A stretch of 47,555 nt of DNA from Solimonas flava DSM 18980. GTDB taxonomy: Bacteria > Pseudomonadota > Gammaproteobacteria > Nevskiales > Nevskiaceae. Under the pieces are notes generated by a model. The model searched no databases and was not told the DNA's origin. It saw only the letters and a program-made list of their open reading frames with translations. This document shows positions 25,614 through 33,598 of this stretch, in pieces (position 1 is the first letter of the stretch; each line of letters starts with the position of its first letter). A program made the translations under genes and the position numbers. Location: positions 1 through 47,555 of the forward strand of contig NZ_AUFV01000020.1 of the NCBI RefSeq assembly GCF_000426685.1. Reading direction: 5' to 3'.

Positions 25614-26878
25614 GCCTGCGCTGGTGGCTGGGCCTGCTGGTGGCCGCGGCGGTGATCGCGGTGCCCACGATCAACGTGGTTCTGCTGCATTTCTTCCCGC
25701 CGCCGGTACCGGAGTTCCGGCTCGCGGATTGTCCGCCGGGGCTGGTCGAATCCGGGCGTGCGTCGCCCTGGGCCTGCGCGCACGCCCGCGACGGCGGCCA
25801 AGGCGCGGCGGGGCCGGGCGCCGCGCCGGACGCACCTGATGCAGAACCGGCGCCTCCGGCGCCGGGCGAACGGCCGCCGCCGCGCTTCGCGGGCGAAGGC
25901 GGCGACCCTGCGCTGCGCATGCCGCCGCGGGAACCGCGCGCAAGCGTCGGTTTCGGTGCGCCGCTGGTGATGGCGACGCGCGACAGCTTCGGGCCGAGGG
26001 GCGGGGCGTTCGAAGCGGTCGGCCGGCATTTCCTGTGGATCAATCTGGTCAGCCTCGGCATCGTCGTGGTGCTGGCGATGCTGGCGTTCTCGCTGATTGT
26101 GCGCTGGCCGCTGCGCGGCCTGCTGCTGGCCATCGAGGACGTCGAGCACGGCGGCATCCCGGCGGCCGGCGGCATGATGGCCATGCCCCGCGAGCTGCGC
26201 CAGATCGGCACCGCGCTGCATCGCCTGGCTCGGCAGCTGCAAGGCGGCAACCAGGAGCGCGAAACCATGCTGGCCGGCATGTCGCACGATCTGCGCTCGC
26301 CGCTCGCCCGTATCCAGGCGGCGATCGAACTGCGCGCCCGTCCGGACGAGGACTGGACGCCGGTGCTGCGCGACGTCCACGAGATCGACCACATCATCGG
26401 CCAGTGCATCGACTACGTCCGCGACGGGCAGGACGAGCCGAGCGTGCCGCTGTCGCTCGATGAGCTGGTGCGCGCGGTGATCCGACCGGAATCCGATCAG
26501 GACGTCGAGCTGGCGCTGGCGGCGCCGGAACGGCTGCCGCTGCGCCGGCAGTCGATGATGCGGGCGGTACGGAACCTAATCGACAATGCGCGGGTCCATG
26601 GTTCTGCGCCGATCCGCGTCCGTACCTTCCGCGAGGAGGGGGATGCGGTTCTGAGCGTCGAGGACGAGGGGGCAGGCATCGATCCGCAGCAATGGGAGCG
26701 CCTGCTCAAGCCGTTCGCCCAAGGCGCCCGGGCCCGCAGTCCGGGTGGTGCCGGGCTGGGGTTGGCGATTGTCCAGCGGGTGGCCGCGCAGCATGGCGGC
26801 CGTCTGGTAATGCGGGTGGTGAGTCCGGGGACGCCGTTCGCGGTCCAGTTGCGTCTCCCGGCGGATTCGGTAGGGTAG
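25610..26878 (+). CDS. envZ: EnvZ-type sensor histidine kinase
   Basis: Membrane sensor of 422 residues that phosphorylates and dephosphorylates the adjacent OmpR-like regulator. Helix 1 is at residues 5-27 and helix 2 at about 141-163. The periplasmic part between them is Pro/Ala/Gly-rich and mostly disordered (residues 30-115), with two Cys (C41, C56) that could form a disulfide. A HAMP linker follows. The dimerisation/phosphoacceptor motif is MLAGMSHDLRSPLARIQAAI with H226. The ATPase domain has the N box NLIDNARVHG, the G1 motif DEGAGIDP and the G2 motif GGAGLGLAIVQRV. It is shorter than E. coli EnvZ (450 residues), and its periplasmic domain does not resemble the enteric one, so the signal may differ. 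Confidence 0.92.
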   Translation: MSLRWWLGLLVAAAVIAVPTINVVLLHFFPPPVPEFRLADCPPGLVESGRASPWACAHARDGGQGAAGPGAAPDAPDAEPAPPAPGERPPPRFAGEGGDPALRMPPREPRASVGFGAPLVMATRDSFGPRGGAFEAVGRHFLWINLVSLGIVVVLAMLAFSLIVRWPLRGLLLAIEDVEHGGIPAAGGMMAMPRELRQIGTALHRLARQLQGGNQERETMLAGMSHDLRSPLARIQAAIELRARPDEDWTPVLRDVHEIDHIIGQCIDYVRDGQDEPSVPLSLDELVRAVIRPESDQDVELALAAPERLPLRRQSMMRAVRNLIDNARVHGSAPIRVRTFREEGDAVLSVEDEGAGIDPQQWERLLKPFAQGARARSPGGAGLGLAIVQRVAAQHGGRLVMRVVSPGTPFAVQLRLPADSVG

Positions 26879-27009
26879 TGCGCCTTTTTCTAGGGAGTCG
26901 GCGCTGGTGATACAGTCCGACACAAAGCCATTCACAACGCTGAGCGAGCGGCGCTCATGATATGTTAGCCGCCGTCCGCTCGGCCCCCAGTCTCTTTGCG
27001 AGGAGCATC

Positions 27010-28272
27010 ATGCGTTTCAGTCGTGTCAGCCCGACGTTCCCGTCCGTCACCCGTAAGTCTTTGTCCAAGCCGGCCCTGCTCAAGCCGGCCCTCGCCGCGA
27101 CGGTGGCCGTGCTGCTCGCCGCCTGCGGCGGCGGCGGCGGTGGCAACAAGAAGAATCTCGAGGAAGCCTATACCGTTGTCGGTCAGGCGGACTTCAAGAC
27201 CGGCACCGCGGCCAGCCCGAGTGCCTCGACGCTGCGCAGCCCGCAGAGCAATGTCGCGACCAACGGCACCAAGTTCGCCGTCGCCGACGCCTCGAACAAC
27301 CGCATCCTGATCTGGAACTCGATCCCGTCGAGCAACGGCGCCGCGGCTTCGGTGGTGCTCGGTCAGGCCGACTTCTCGACGCGCACGGCCGCGACCACGC
27401 AGGCCGGTCTGAACTCGCCGCAGTCGGTGTTCATCAGCAACGAGGACAAGCTCGTGGTCGCCGACCAGGGCAACCACCGCGTGCTGATCTGGAACTCGAT
27501 CCCGACCGCCAGCAACACGCCGGCGGACGTCGTCGTCGGTCAGGACAGCTTCACCGCCAAGCAGGTTGACCTCGATGGCGTCGACGGCAAGCCGTCGGCG
27601 CGCGGCCTGGACGGCCCGTACGATGCGATCGTGACGGCGGACGGCAAGCTGATCGTCGCCGATACCAACAACAATCGCGTGCTGATCTGGAATACGCTTC
27701 CGACCAGCAACGGTCAGGCTGCGAACATCGTGCTGGGCCAGGTCGATTTCACCTCGGACGACGACGACGACGAAGCCGACGCGATGAACGTGCCGCGCGG
27801 TCTGTGGAGCGACGGCGCCAAGCTGATGGTGGCCGACAGCGGCAACAACCGTGTCCTCTACTGGCCGAATCTGCCGCAGACGAGCACGGTGAAGGCCAGC
27901 TACGTCGTCGGCCAGACCGATTTCTCGCGCAACACCGCGGGTACTTCGGCTTCGTCACTGCGCAACCCGGTTTCGGTATCGTCGGACGGCGCCGGCTTCT
28001 ATGTCGCCGATGCCGGCAACAACCGTGTGCTGCGCTACGATTCGCTGCCGAGTTCGAAAGGCATGAACGCGGACTTCGTTTACGGTCAGGACAACGACAG
28101 CTTCGCGGCGTCGACGGCCAATGACGAGAACCAGGACGGCAAGCGCGACGACAATCCGTCGGCCAAGACCCTCAGCGGTCCGACCGGCGCCTTCGTCTAC
28201 GACAACAATCTGTACGTCACCGACAGCAGCAACAACCGCGTCCTGTTCTTCAACCCGTTTGCCACCCCATGA
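27010..28272 (+). CDS. NHL-repeat beta-propeller lipoprotein
   Basis: Predicted surface or periplasmic lipoprotein of 420 residues. The start at ATG 27010 follows AGGAG. The signal peptide ends in a lipobox, AVLLAAC, and a glycine run (GGGGGG) follows the Cys. The mature protein is six NHL-type repeats, each carrying a form of VADxxNNRVLIWNSIPT; the Arg of this motif is encoded at 27301, 27478, 27676, 27850, 28024 and 28237. A six-bladed propeller is predicted. The repeat VLGQADF(S/T) precedes each blade. One loop has a run of five Asp (TSDDDDDEAD), perhaps for calcium. Propellers of this type bind proteins or glycans; the partner here is unknown. The stop overlaps the start of the next lipoprotein gene. 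Confidence 0.85.
   Translation: MRFSRVSPTFPSVTRKSLSKPALLKPALAATVAVLLAACGGGGGGNKKNLEEAYTVVGQADFKTGTAASPSASTLRSPQSNVATNGTKFAVADASNNRILIWNSIPSSNGAAASVVLGQADFSTRTAATTQAGLNSPQSVFISNEDKLVVADQGNHRVLIWNSIPTASNTPADVVVGQDSFTAKQVDLDGVDGKPSARGLDGPYDAIVTADGKLIVADTNNNRVLIWNTLPTSNGQAANIVLGQVDFTSDDDDDEADAMNVPRGLWSDGAKLMVADSGNNRVLYWPNLPQTSTVKASYVVGQTDFSRNTAGTSASSLRNPVSVSSDGAGFYVADAGNNRVLRYDSLPSSKGMNADFVYGQDNDSFAASTANDENQDGKRDDNPSAKTLSGPTGAFVYDNNLYVTDSSNNRVLFFNPFATP
27283..28251 (+). repeat. Six tandem NHL-blade coding repeats
   Basis: Six copies of a stretch close to AACCGCGTGCTGATCTGGAA recur at intervals of 177, 198, 174, 174 and 213 bases. They encode the NNRVLIWN core of each propeller blade. The first three copies are nearly identical in DNA and the later ones have diverged, as expected after internal duplication. 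Confidence 0.85.
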
Positions 28273-29606
28273 TGGCAAGTCGTTTCAGCCGCGGCGCCTG
28301 TCTGGGCGCCGCGGTTTTTTTGCTGGCAGCTTGCAAGAACTCGAATCCGGTCGGTGAGGGTACGGGGCCGACGGCGCTCTGGATTCAGTCCGGCACGTCG
28401 ACCTCCGGGGCCCAGATCATCGAGTGCGGCACCACGGCGCTGAGCGCGATCGCGCGCTTCGAGGGTGACCACGATTCGCAGTCGGACGTCAGCTCGCGCG
28501 TCGTCTGGACCAGCAGCAATCCGGGCGTGATCGACGTCAGCAACGGCGATCTCGAGACCTACCCCGGCTCGGGCTCGTACTTCTCGACCGGCACGGTGGT
28601 GGCCCGCACCACGGGCGTCGCGACGATTCGTGCGTCCTATGGCGACGGAGCGCTGATGGCCAGCTTCGGTGTCGATGCCAAGCCGATCAGCGGCATGCGC
28701 ATCTGGCCGGAGCTGACGCGCATGGCGCCGAACTCGCAGGCCAAGTTCTACCTCTACGTGCATCCCGAGAACGATGCGCTCGAGCAGGATCTGACGGGCA
28801 GCGCGGTCTGGTCGATTCCGAGTTCGTCGCCGGCGGCCTACATTGCCTCGGGCTCGACGGTGCAGGGCTCGACCAATCCGCTCGACACGCCGTTCACGCT
28901 CGAGGCGCGGCTGTATACCTGCGACCAGAAGATCACGCGCACGATCAGCCTCGGCAAGGTCAGCGGACTCAACCTGAGCTACGAGCAGCCCGCCGGCAAC
29001 GCGGTGCCGATCGGCATCGACGACCGCGTGCGGGTCGACGCGGTTTTCGAAGACACCTCGGCGATTCCGCAGAATCTCTCGAGCCAGCTCGTCATCAAGA
29101 ACGCCGACGGCTACGACCCGGATATCGCGTCGACTTCGACCACGACGTCCAATACGACCGTCACCTCGGGAACCACGGCGCAGCTGGGGGCCAACGACTA
29201 CCTGCTGGTCGGCGGGCTGCAGGACAAAAAGCCGGTGAAGCTGCAGCTGACCTACGACAAGTCGGGACTGAATCTGGTGGCGCTGACCCGCGAATACACA
29301 TTCGCGAACATCGACGTGACCAGCCTGCGGGTCGATCCGGCGAGCGTCGATCTGACGTTTCCGGACCTCGGCCAGCTGTCGGCCTACGCGACTTTCGAGG
29401 ATGGCATCGAGCGGCCGTTTACCCGCTTCGTCACCTGGAGTTCCGAGAATTCCGATTTGCTATCGGCGGTCGGTAGCGGCGGCATCAACGGCGGCCTGCT
29501 GACCCCGCTGAATGTGGGTGGCGAGGCCAAGGTATTCGCCAATTACACGAGCGATGTCGCGGGCAAGCTTGAGGAGCGGGTGATCGTCAACGTGCATCAC
29601 AACTGA
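28269..29606 (+). CDS. Lipoprotein with Ig-like (Big_2-type) modules
   Basis: Predicted lipoprotein of 445 residues. The signal peptide is MMASRFSRGACLGAAVFLLA with lipobox LLAAC and acylation at the following Cys. RVVWTSSNPGVIDVSNGDLE, then TGVATIRASYGDG, has the pattern of bacterial Ig-like Big_2 domains; a second such stretch is near the C terminus (FTRFVTWSSENSDLLSAVGS, then GEAKVFANYTSDVAG). The regions between are beta-rich and Ser/Thr-rich. The ATG overlaps the stop of the propeller lipoprotein (ATGATGG; a second ATG follows at once), so the two are a translationally coupled pair and may form one surface complex. A perfect intrinsic terminator lies within codons 7-18. The exact function is unknown. 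Confidence 0.82.
   Translation: MMASRFSRGACLGAAVFLLAACKNSNPVGEGTGPTALWIQSGTSTSGAQIIECGTTALSAIARFEGDHDSQSDVSSRVVWTSSNPGVIDVSNGDLETYPGSGSYFSTGTVVARTTGVATIRASYGDGALMASFGVDAKPISGMRIWPELTRMAPNSQAKFYLYVHPENDALEQDLTGSAVWSIPSSSPAAYIASGSTVQGSTNPLDTPFTLEARLYTCDQKITRTISLGKVSGLNLSYEQPAGNAVPIGIDDRVRVDAVFEDTSAIPQNLSSQLVIKNADGYDPDIASTSTTTSNTTVTSGTTAQLGANDYLLVGGLQDKKPVKLQLTYDKSGLNLVALTREYTFANIDVTSLRVDPASVDLTFPDLGQLSAYATFEDGIERPFTRFVTWSSENSDLLSAVGSGGINGGLLTPLNVGGEAKVFANYTSDVAGKLEERVIVNVHHN
28289..28321 (+). terminator. Intrinsic terminator inside the second lipoprotein gene
   Basis: CCGCGGCGCC, a 6-base loop and GGCGCCGCGG form a perfect 10-bp GC stem, followed directly by seven T. It has the full structure of a Rho-independent terminator 17 bases after the stop of the propeller gene, yet it lies within the signal-peptide codons of the overlapping downstream gene; the T run encodes part of Val-Phe-Leu. 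It could end most transcripts after the first gene unless ribosomes re-initiating on the second gene keep the stem open. Confidence 0.8.
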
Positions 29607-29846
29607 CGGAAATTCCGGCTCGCGCGGCAGCCTCCAGCAGTGCTAATTTCGCGGCAGGGCAGGGGGTTCCACTGCGTGGCGGGAACGGTGTACATTCCTA
29701 CTCGCAGTTGCTTCAAGCAAAAGTAACATCGCGGTACACGGGGTCGTGACGTTGGCAGTAAGGACCTCCGGCTACGTTTCTTGATCGCTTCTTGCACTGG
29801 AGTGGGTGTAAGCCCGTTTTTCAATTGACGTCAGAGGGAATGTTGC
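29607..29846 (+). promoter_or_regulatory. Long leader region of the cold-shock gene
   Basis: The 240 bases before the cold-shock gene hold no other gene. They contain an inverted repeat TTGCTT-C-AAGCAA (29708-29720) and a good ribosome site, GAGGGA (29833-29838), before ATG 29847. Promoter hexamers are not clear; TACATT at 29691 is a possible -10 box. Long structured leaders that sense temperature are known for cspA-type genes, which makes one plausible here. Confidence 0.35.
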
Positions 29847-30059
29847 ATGTCTAATGTCTCGACCGGCACCGTCAAATGGTTCAACGATGCCAAGGGTTTT
29901 GGTTTCATCACGCCGGAAGGCGGTGGTGAGGATCTCTTCGCACACTTCCGCGAGATCCAGGGCAGCGGCTTCAAGACCCTGAAGGAAGGCCAGAAGGTGC
30001 AGTACGAAGTGCGCCGTGGCCCGAAGGGCCTGCAGGCCGCCGCGATCCGCCCGCTCTGA
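29847..30059 (+). CDS. cspA: Cold-shock domain protein, CspA family
   Basis: Single-stranded nucleic-acid-binding protein of 70 residues, the standard CspA length. [20 protein letters not shown] contains the RNP1 motif KGFGFI, and DLFAHFREI contains an RNP2 variant (DLFAHF instead of the E. coli form VFVHF). The C-terminal [20 protein letters not shown] is typical. It acts as an RNA chaperone that melts structures at low temperature or in fast growth. It is monocistronic, with GAGGGA as ribosome site and a strong terminator 30 bases after the stop. Confidence 0.96.
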   Translation: MSNVSTGTVKWFNDAKGFGFITPEGGGEDLFAHFREIQGSGFKTLKEGQKVQYEVRRGPKGLQAAAIRPL

Positions 30060-30088
30060 GCGAGATCACCTTCGGCAGTTTGCCGATA

Positions 30089-30117
30089 AAACCGCGGCTC
30101 GCACCGCGGTTTTTTTT
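30089..30117 (+). terminator. Rho-independent terminator of the cold-shock gene
   Basis: AACCGCGG, a 6-base loop and CCGCGGTT form an 8-bp stem followed by T's (nine T in all with the end of the stem). Confidence 0.93.
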
Positions 30118-30215
30118 CGCCTGCGCAATGGCCGCGCGCTTCTCGGGCGCTCGGTTTCCATATCGATGATCGTGGTCCGGATCGGAAGCAGGCGTGCTGC
30201 GATTGCGGGGGTGCG

Positions 30216-30620
30216 ATGAGAGCAGCGAGCGCCGTTCGCGTGGTGGCATGGCTCGATCTGGCCGTCACCGCCCCGCTGGCGGTGCCGGGACTGGAAGCCT
30301 GGTGGTTGCGCTTGCTGTTGAGCGGCGGCGGCTGGTGGACGCTGCCGCCGTCGTGGTCCCTGTCGGCCTCGGGGCTCATGCTCGCGCAATTGTCCGGAGT
30401 GTTCGGCATCTGCTGGAACGGGGCTCGGGCCTGCTGGCCGGGCGATCGCCGACTGGTGACGATCGACGGGGTAGCGCGGATCGCGGTCGCCGGACTTCTG
30501 CTGCGTTTCCATGCGCTGGGCGGACCGCCCAGCCTGCTCGTCTTTGTCGTGACCGAACTGTGTGGCGCGGTCATCGCGGCATTGGCGGTGCTGCCGTTAT
30601 CCCGACGAAACCTCACTTGA
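30216..30620 (+). CDS. Hypothetical four-helix membrane protein
   Basis: Small protein of 134 residues with four likely membrane segments, at about residues 7-24, 52-66, 84-98 and 104-126, and short polar loops. GWWTLPPSWSLSASGLMLAQ lies between the first two. The last residues, PLSRRNLT, suggest a cytoplasmic C terminus. GGGGGTG a few bases before ATG 30216 is a fair ribosome site. I do not recognise the family. It stands alone between the cold-shock gene and a convergent SET-domain gene. Confidence 0.55.
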   Translation: MRAASAVRVVAWLDLAVTAPLAVPGLEAWWLRLLLSGGGWWTLPPSWSLSASGLMLAQLSGVFGICWNGARACWPGDRRLVTIDGVARIAVAGLLLRFHALGGPPSLLVFVVTELCGAVIAALAVLPLSRRNLT

Positions 30621-30664
30621 AGCCGTGCGCGATGCCGAGCGCGTCGGGATCGAGGCGGTTGCCT

Positions 30665-31144
30665 TCAGCTTGCGCGCTTGCGCTTCGGCCGCAGCATCGT
30701 GCCTGTGCAGCGCTTCTTGCCGCAGCGGCATGCCCAGATCTTGCGCAGGCGCGGCGTGTGCGGCTCATCGAGCGTGATGCCGTAGTCGTACGTCAGCTCT
30801 TCGCCGGCGCGGACCGGTTTGATGGTCTCGATGAAGATCCGGTCGTGCGCGCGCCGCCCCTTCGGGTCCTCGACGATCACGGCTTCGCAGTTCGGCTCGC
30901 AGCTGGTGTTGATCCAGCGCGCGATGTTGCCGCCGACATTGGCATCGACTACGTACTCGTCGTTCAGCGTGAACAGAAAGGTGTGGCCGGAGTCGTAATC
31001 GCCGCCGTAGCAGTCGTCGACCTCCGAGTGACTGCGAAGCTGGCCGCGATAGCGGACCAGACGGGTGCCGGCGGGTAGGTCGCAGGCGGCGAAGACGCCG
31101 TTGCCGTGGATGGGAGAGCGACGAAGAACGAGCTTGCGGGACAT
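30665..31144 (-). CDS. SET-domain protein-lysine methyltransferase
   Basis: SAM-dependent methyltransferase of the SET family, 159 residues from ATG 31144. The opening SPIHGNGVFAACDLPAGTRL is SET motif I. The pseudoknot motif WINTSCEPNCEAV (residues 77-89) corresponds to the eukaryotic NHSC-x-PN. GEELTYDYG (114-122) supplies the catalytic Tyr. A post-SET zinc motif CRCGKKRCTG (139-148) follows, with one further Cys (C86) inside the SET core completing a Zn site, as in histone methyltransferases. The basic C terminus RPKRKRAS might bind nucleic acid. Bacterial members modify ribosomal or DNA-binding proteins, or are of unknown target. It is a single gene on the minus strand. An ATG at 31183 is an alternative start. 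Confidence 0.88.
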   Translation of the reverse strand: MSRKLVLRRSPIHGNGVFAACDLPAGTRLVRYRGQLRSHSEVDDCYGGDYDSGHTFLFTLNDEYVVDANVGGNIARWINTSCEPNCEAVIVEDPKGRRAHDRIFIETIKPVRAGEELTYDYGITLDEPHTPRLRKIWACRCGKKRCTGTMLRPKRKRAS

Positions 31145-31468
31145 GTGGGGCGGTGCATTTTCGGGGGCGCCATTCTCCCGCAAATTCCGTGCAGCGGTAT
31201 CGCGGCTGGATGCCTGCCGCGGTACTGCTTGTCGAGCCGCGGGGCCTGTTGCGCGTACGGCGGTGCGGATCGACCGCCGGCCGGGGCTCGATCACCACTG
31301 GGCCGAATGCATCCGGCGATTCGGCTTGCCGTTCGCGGCAGACGTCGGGCGTTGTGCTCGCAGCCGGGATTGCGCGCTGGCCGGCCGGACATCGATGTCC
31401 AGCCTTCGGCGATGGCGGTGCGCGCGGCGGCTTCGTAAGCTCGGCAGCGACTTCAAAGGATTCGCGTC
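31145..31468. other. Intergenic region without a gene
   Basis: 324 bases between the divergent SET and hydrolase genes. No frame here has a ribosome site or recognisable domain. AAGGA at 31457-31461 is the ribosome site of the hydrolase. I see no clear promoter. Confidence 0.5.
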
Positions 31469-32365
31469 ATGCCGCAGCTGAATGCCAATGGCCTGTCCCT
31501 GCACTACGAACTGTCGGGACCCGAGGACGGACCTGCAGCGCTGCTGATCATGGGCCTGGGCGGACAGTTGATTACCTGGCCCGAGCCGTTCTGTGCGGCG
31601 TTGGCCGCTGCGGGCTATCGGGTCATCCGCTTCGACAATCGTGATGCAGGCCTCTCGACGCGATTTACGTCGTTGGGCAAGCCGAACCTTCTGAAGGCCG
31701 GCGTCGCCAGTACGTTGCGCTGGCCGCTGCGCGCCCCGTATTCACTCGACGACATGGCGGCCGACGCGCTGGCCTTGCTGGATGGGCTCGGCATCGCGTC
31801 GGCGCACGTCGTCGGCATTTCGATGGGCGGCATGATTGCGCAGCTGATGGCCTTGCGGCAGCGCGAGCGTGTGCGCAGCCTCAGCCTGCTGATGACGCAT
31901 TCGGGCCATCCGTGGCTGCCCGGGCCGCGCTGGCCGATTCGCTGGCGCATGGTGCGGCGCCCTGGTCTGCGCGAGCGCGAAGACATCATCCGCTACTCGA
32001 TGCAGACCTTGCAGCTGATCGGCAGCCCCGCTTTCAGGCCCGATCCCGCGGCGCTTTACGCGCAGATCGCCCGCCAGTATGACCGCAGCTACCATCCCGC
32101 CGGCGTCGCGCGCCAGACCGCGGCGATTCTCGCCGCGCCGGATCGCAGCGCGGCGCTGCGCGCATTGCGAGTGCCAACGCTGATCCTGCATGGGCAGCAA
32201 GATCCGCTGATTCCGGTGGCGGCCGCGCACCAGCTTCTGCGTCTGATGCCGCAGGCGCGGCTCGAACTGTTCGAGGGCATGGGCCACGATCTGCCGGCGC
32301 CCTTGCTGGAGTCCCTGGCCGCCCACATCGTCGCGCACTGGGATTCGAGCACGTCGGCGGGCTGA
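31469..32365 (+). CDS. Alpha/beta-hydrolase
   Basis: Serine hydrolase of 298 residues with the complete fold. The oxyanion region is LLIMGLGGQLITWP, the nucleophile elbow is VVGISMGGMIAQLMA (S118), the acid is D in HGQQDPLIPV, and the His is in FEGMGHDLPAPL near residue 270. YRVIRFDNRDAGLSTRF is the conserved strand-loop of the aclacinomycin methylesterase/haloperoxidase-like branch. It has no signal peptide, so it acts in the cytoplasm, probably on an ester or lactone. AAGGA precedes the ATG. No neighbour suggests the substrate. Confidence 0.88.
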   Translation: MPQLNANGLSLHYELSGPEDGPAALLIMGLGGQLITWPEPFCAALAAAGYRVIRFDNRDAGLSTRFTSLGKPNLLKAGVASTLRWPLRAPYSLDDMAADALALLDGLGIASAHVVGISMGGMIAQLMALRQRERVRSLSLLMTHSGHPWLPGPRWPIRWRMVRRPGLREREDIIRYSMQTLQLIGSPAFRPDPAALYAQIARQYDRSYHPAGVARQTAAILAAPDRSAALRALRVPTLILHGQQDPLIPVAAAHQLLRLMPQARLELFEGMGHDLPAPLLESLAAHIVAHWDSSTSAG

Positions 32366-32441
32366 CGCAAGCGGTTCAGCGGCGATCAAGCCGGTGGCGG
32401 CAAAGCTTCCGCGCCTTACTGGAATCAATGCGGGAGGATGC

Positions 32442-33002
32442 GTGAACACTGCCAAGCTTCGTAAAGCCGGGCTTCGTCTCGGCCTGATGGCGCTACTCGG
32501 GGCCCCGGTGCTGGCCCAGGCCTACGATTACAACTATCTCGAAGGCGGCTACCTCAATCGCGATCAGCCGGGCGACGATAGCGGCTTGCGCGTGCAGGGC
32601 AGCTTCGACATCGCGTCGCCGATCGCGATCTTCGCCGAGTACGCCGATGTCGATCACTACGACCAACTCAGCATCGGTGCGCTTTACCACACGCCACTCG
32701 ACCGTACGCTCGACCTCGTGCTGGGGGCATCCTTCGAAACCCATGACGACGGCCACGACGACGACAGCGGTTTCGGCCTGCGCGGCGGCTTGCGCTGGAC
32801 GCTGCCGCAGACCCGGCTCGAACTGAATCCCGAGTTGCGCTACGTCGACTACGGTCACGACGACGGTCTGTCGCTGCGGCTCGGTGCGGTGTATCCGCTG
32901 ACGCCGGCGCTCGCGCTGCAGGGCGGCGTGCAGGCCGGCGACGACGATCGCTTCGACATCGGCGTGCGCTACAGCTTCGGGCCGCAGCGCGCCTATCGCT
33001 GA
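32442..33002 (+). CDS. Small outer-membrane beta-barrel protein
   Basis: Exported protein of 186 residues. The GTG at 32442 was chosen for its GGGAGGA ribosome site and because the product then starts MNTAKLRKAGLRLGLMALLG with signal cleavage after AQA. The mature protein alternates polar and hydrophobic residues in eight likely strands (YNYLEGGYLNRD, SGLRVQGSFDI, IFAEYADVDHY, LDLVLGASFE, FGLRGGLRWTL, PELRYVDYG, SLRLGAVYPL, FDIGVRYSFG), consistent with an eight-stranded barrel. It resembles the small barrel proteins common in Xanthomonadaceae. Loops are rich in Asp and His (THDDGHDDDS), which could bind metal. Function unknown. Confidence 0.8.
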   Translation: MNTAKLRKAGLRLGLMALLGAPVLAQAYDYNYLEGGYLNRDQPGDDSGLRVQGSFDIASPIAIFAEYADVDHYDQLSIGALYHTPLDRTLDLVLGASFETHDDGHDDDSGFGLRGGLRWTLPQTRLELNPELRYVDYGHDDGLSLRLGAVYPLTPALALQGGVQAGDDDRFDIGVRYSFGPQRAYR

Positions 33003-33065
33003 CGGACGCAGGCCGCTTCGCTCATGGGGGCGAGGCGGCCGCGCCGGGTTCGGACGGCCGGGTGT

Positions 33066-33524
33066 TCAGAAAATGCCGGCAGCCAGCCCCGCTGCCATGG
33101 CCTCGCCGAGTTCGCGGCATTGCGCGAGCGCGGCGTCGTCCGGCTCGCCGATGACGATCAACGGCTCGGCAACCGCCTTCCAGCGATAGCCGGTGGCGAT
33201 CCGTTCGACGGCGCGCGCCGTGCCGCTGCCGTCGTTGCCCGCGCTGACGAACAACGCATAGGGAAGCCCGAGTGTGCGGCCCTCGGCTGGATAGAAAGTC
33301 CGGTCGAAGAAATCCTTCAGCAGCCCCGCCATGTAGCCGAGCTTTTCGGGTGTGCCGATCAGCAGGCCGTCGGCCCACAGCAGGTCATCCACGGCCGCCT
33401 GTTCGGCGCGCACGTGGCGCAGTTCGATCGCGGCTCCGGATTGCTTCGCGCCTGCCGCAACCGCCGTGCCGAGTCTGGCGGTGCGGCCGGATTCGCCGAC
33501 CTGGATCAGGAGCAGGTGCTTCAT
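33066..33524 (-). CDS. Flavodoxin-fold NADPH-dependent reductase-like protein
   Basis: Protein of 152 residues beginning at ATG 33524 with MKHLLLIQVGESGRTARL, the FMN-phosphate loop of flavodoxin-like proteins (here GESGRTARL rather than S/TxTGxT). ADGLLIGTPEKLGYMAGLLK and DFFDRTFYPA match the second FMN loop of the NADPH-dependent FMN reductase/WrbA-like family, and YALFVSAGNDGSG the third. It is likely a small cytoplasmic flavoprotein involved in quinone or disulfide reduction. No good ribosome site is visible. It lies downstream of the ComEA-like gene, whose terminator separates the two. Confidence 0.8.
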   Translation of the reverse strand: MKHLLLIQVGESGRTARLGTAVAAGAKQSGAAIELRHVRAEQAAVDDLLWADGLLIGTPEKLGYMAGLLKDFFDRTFYPAEGRTLGLPYALFVSAGNDGSGTARAVERIATGYRWKAVAEPLIVIGEPDDAALAQCRELGEAMAAGLAAGIF

Positions 33525-33553
33525 GGCGCGATGGTGCCACGCGGCGCGCCAAC

Positions 33554-33580
33554 AAAAAACGGGCGGAAGATCCGCCCGTT
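33554..33580 (-). terminator. Rho-independent terminator of the ComEA-like gene
   Basis: On the minus strand AACGGGCGGA, a 3-base loop and TCCGCCCGTT form a 10-bp stem whose trailing T's continue to a run of about six. It lies 19 bases after the HhH gene stop. Confidence 0.9.
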
Positions 33581-33598
33581 CTAGAAGAGTTTCATCGT

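Noticed and set aside
27283-28251. Regularly spaced repeats considered as a CRISPR array
   Set aside because: The repeats are in frame, diverge in sequence, have 174-213-base periods and encode propeller blades.
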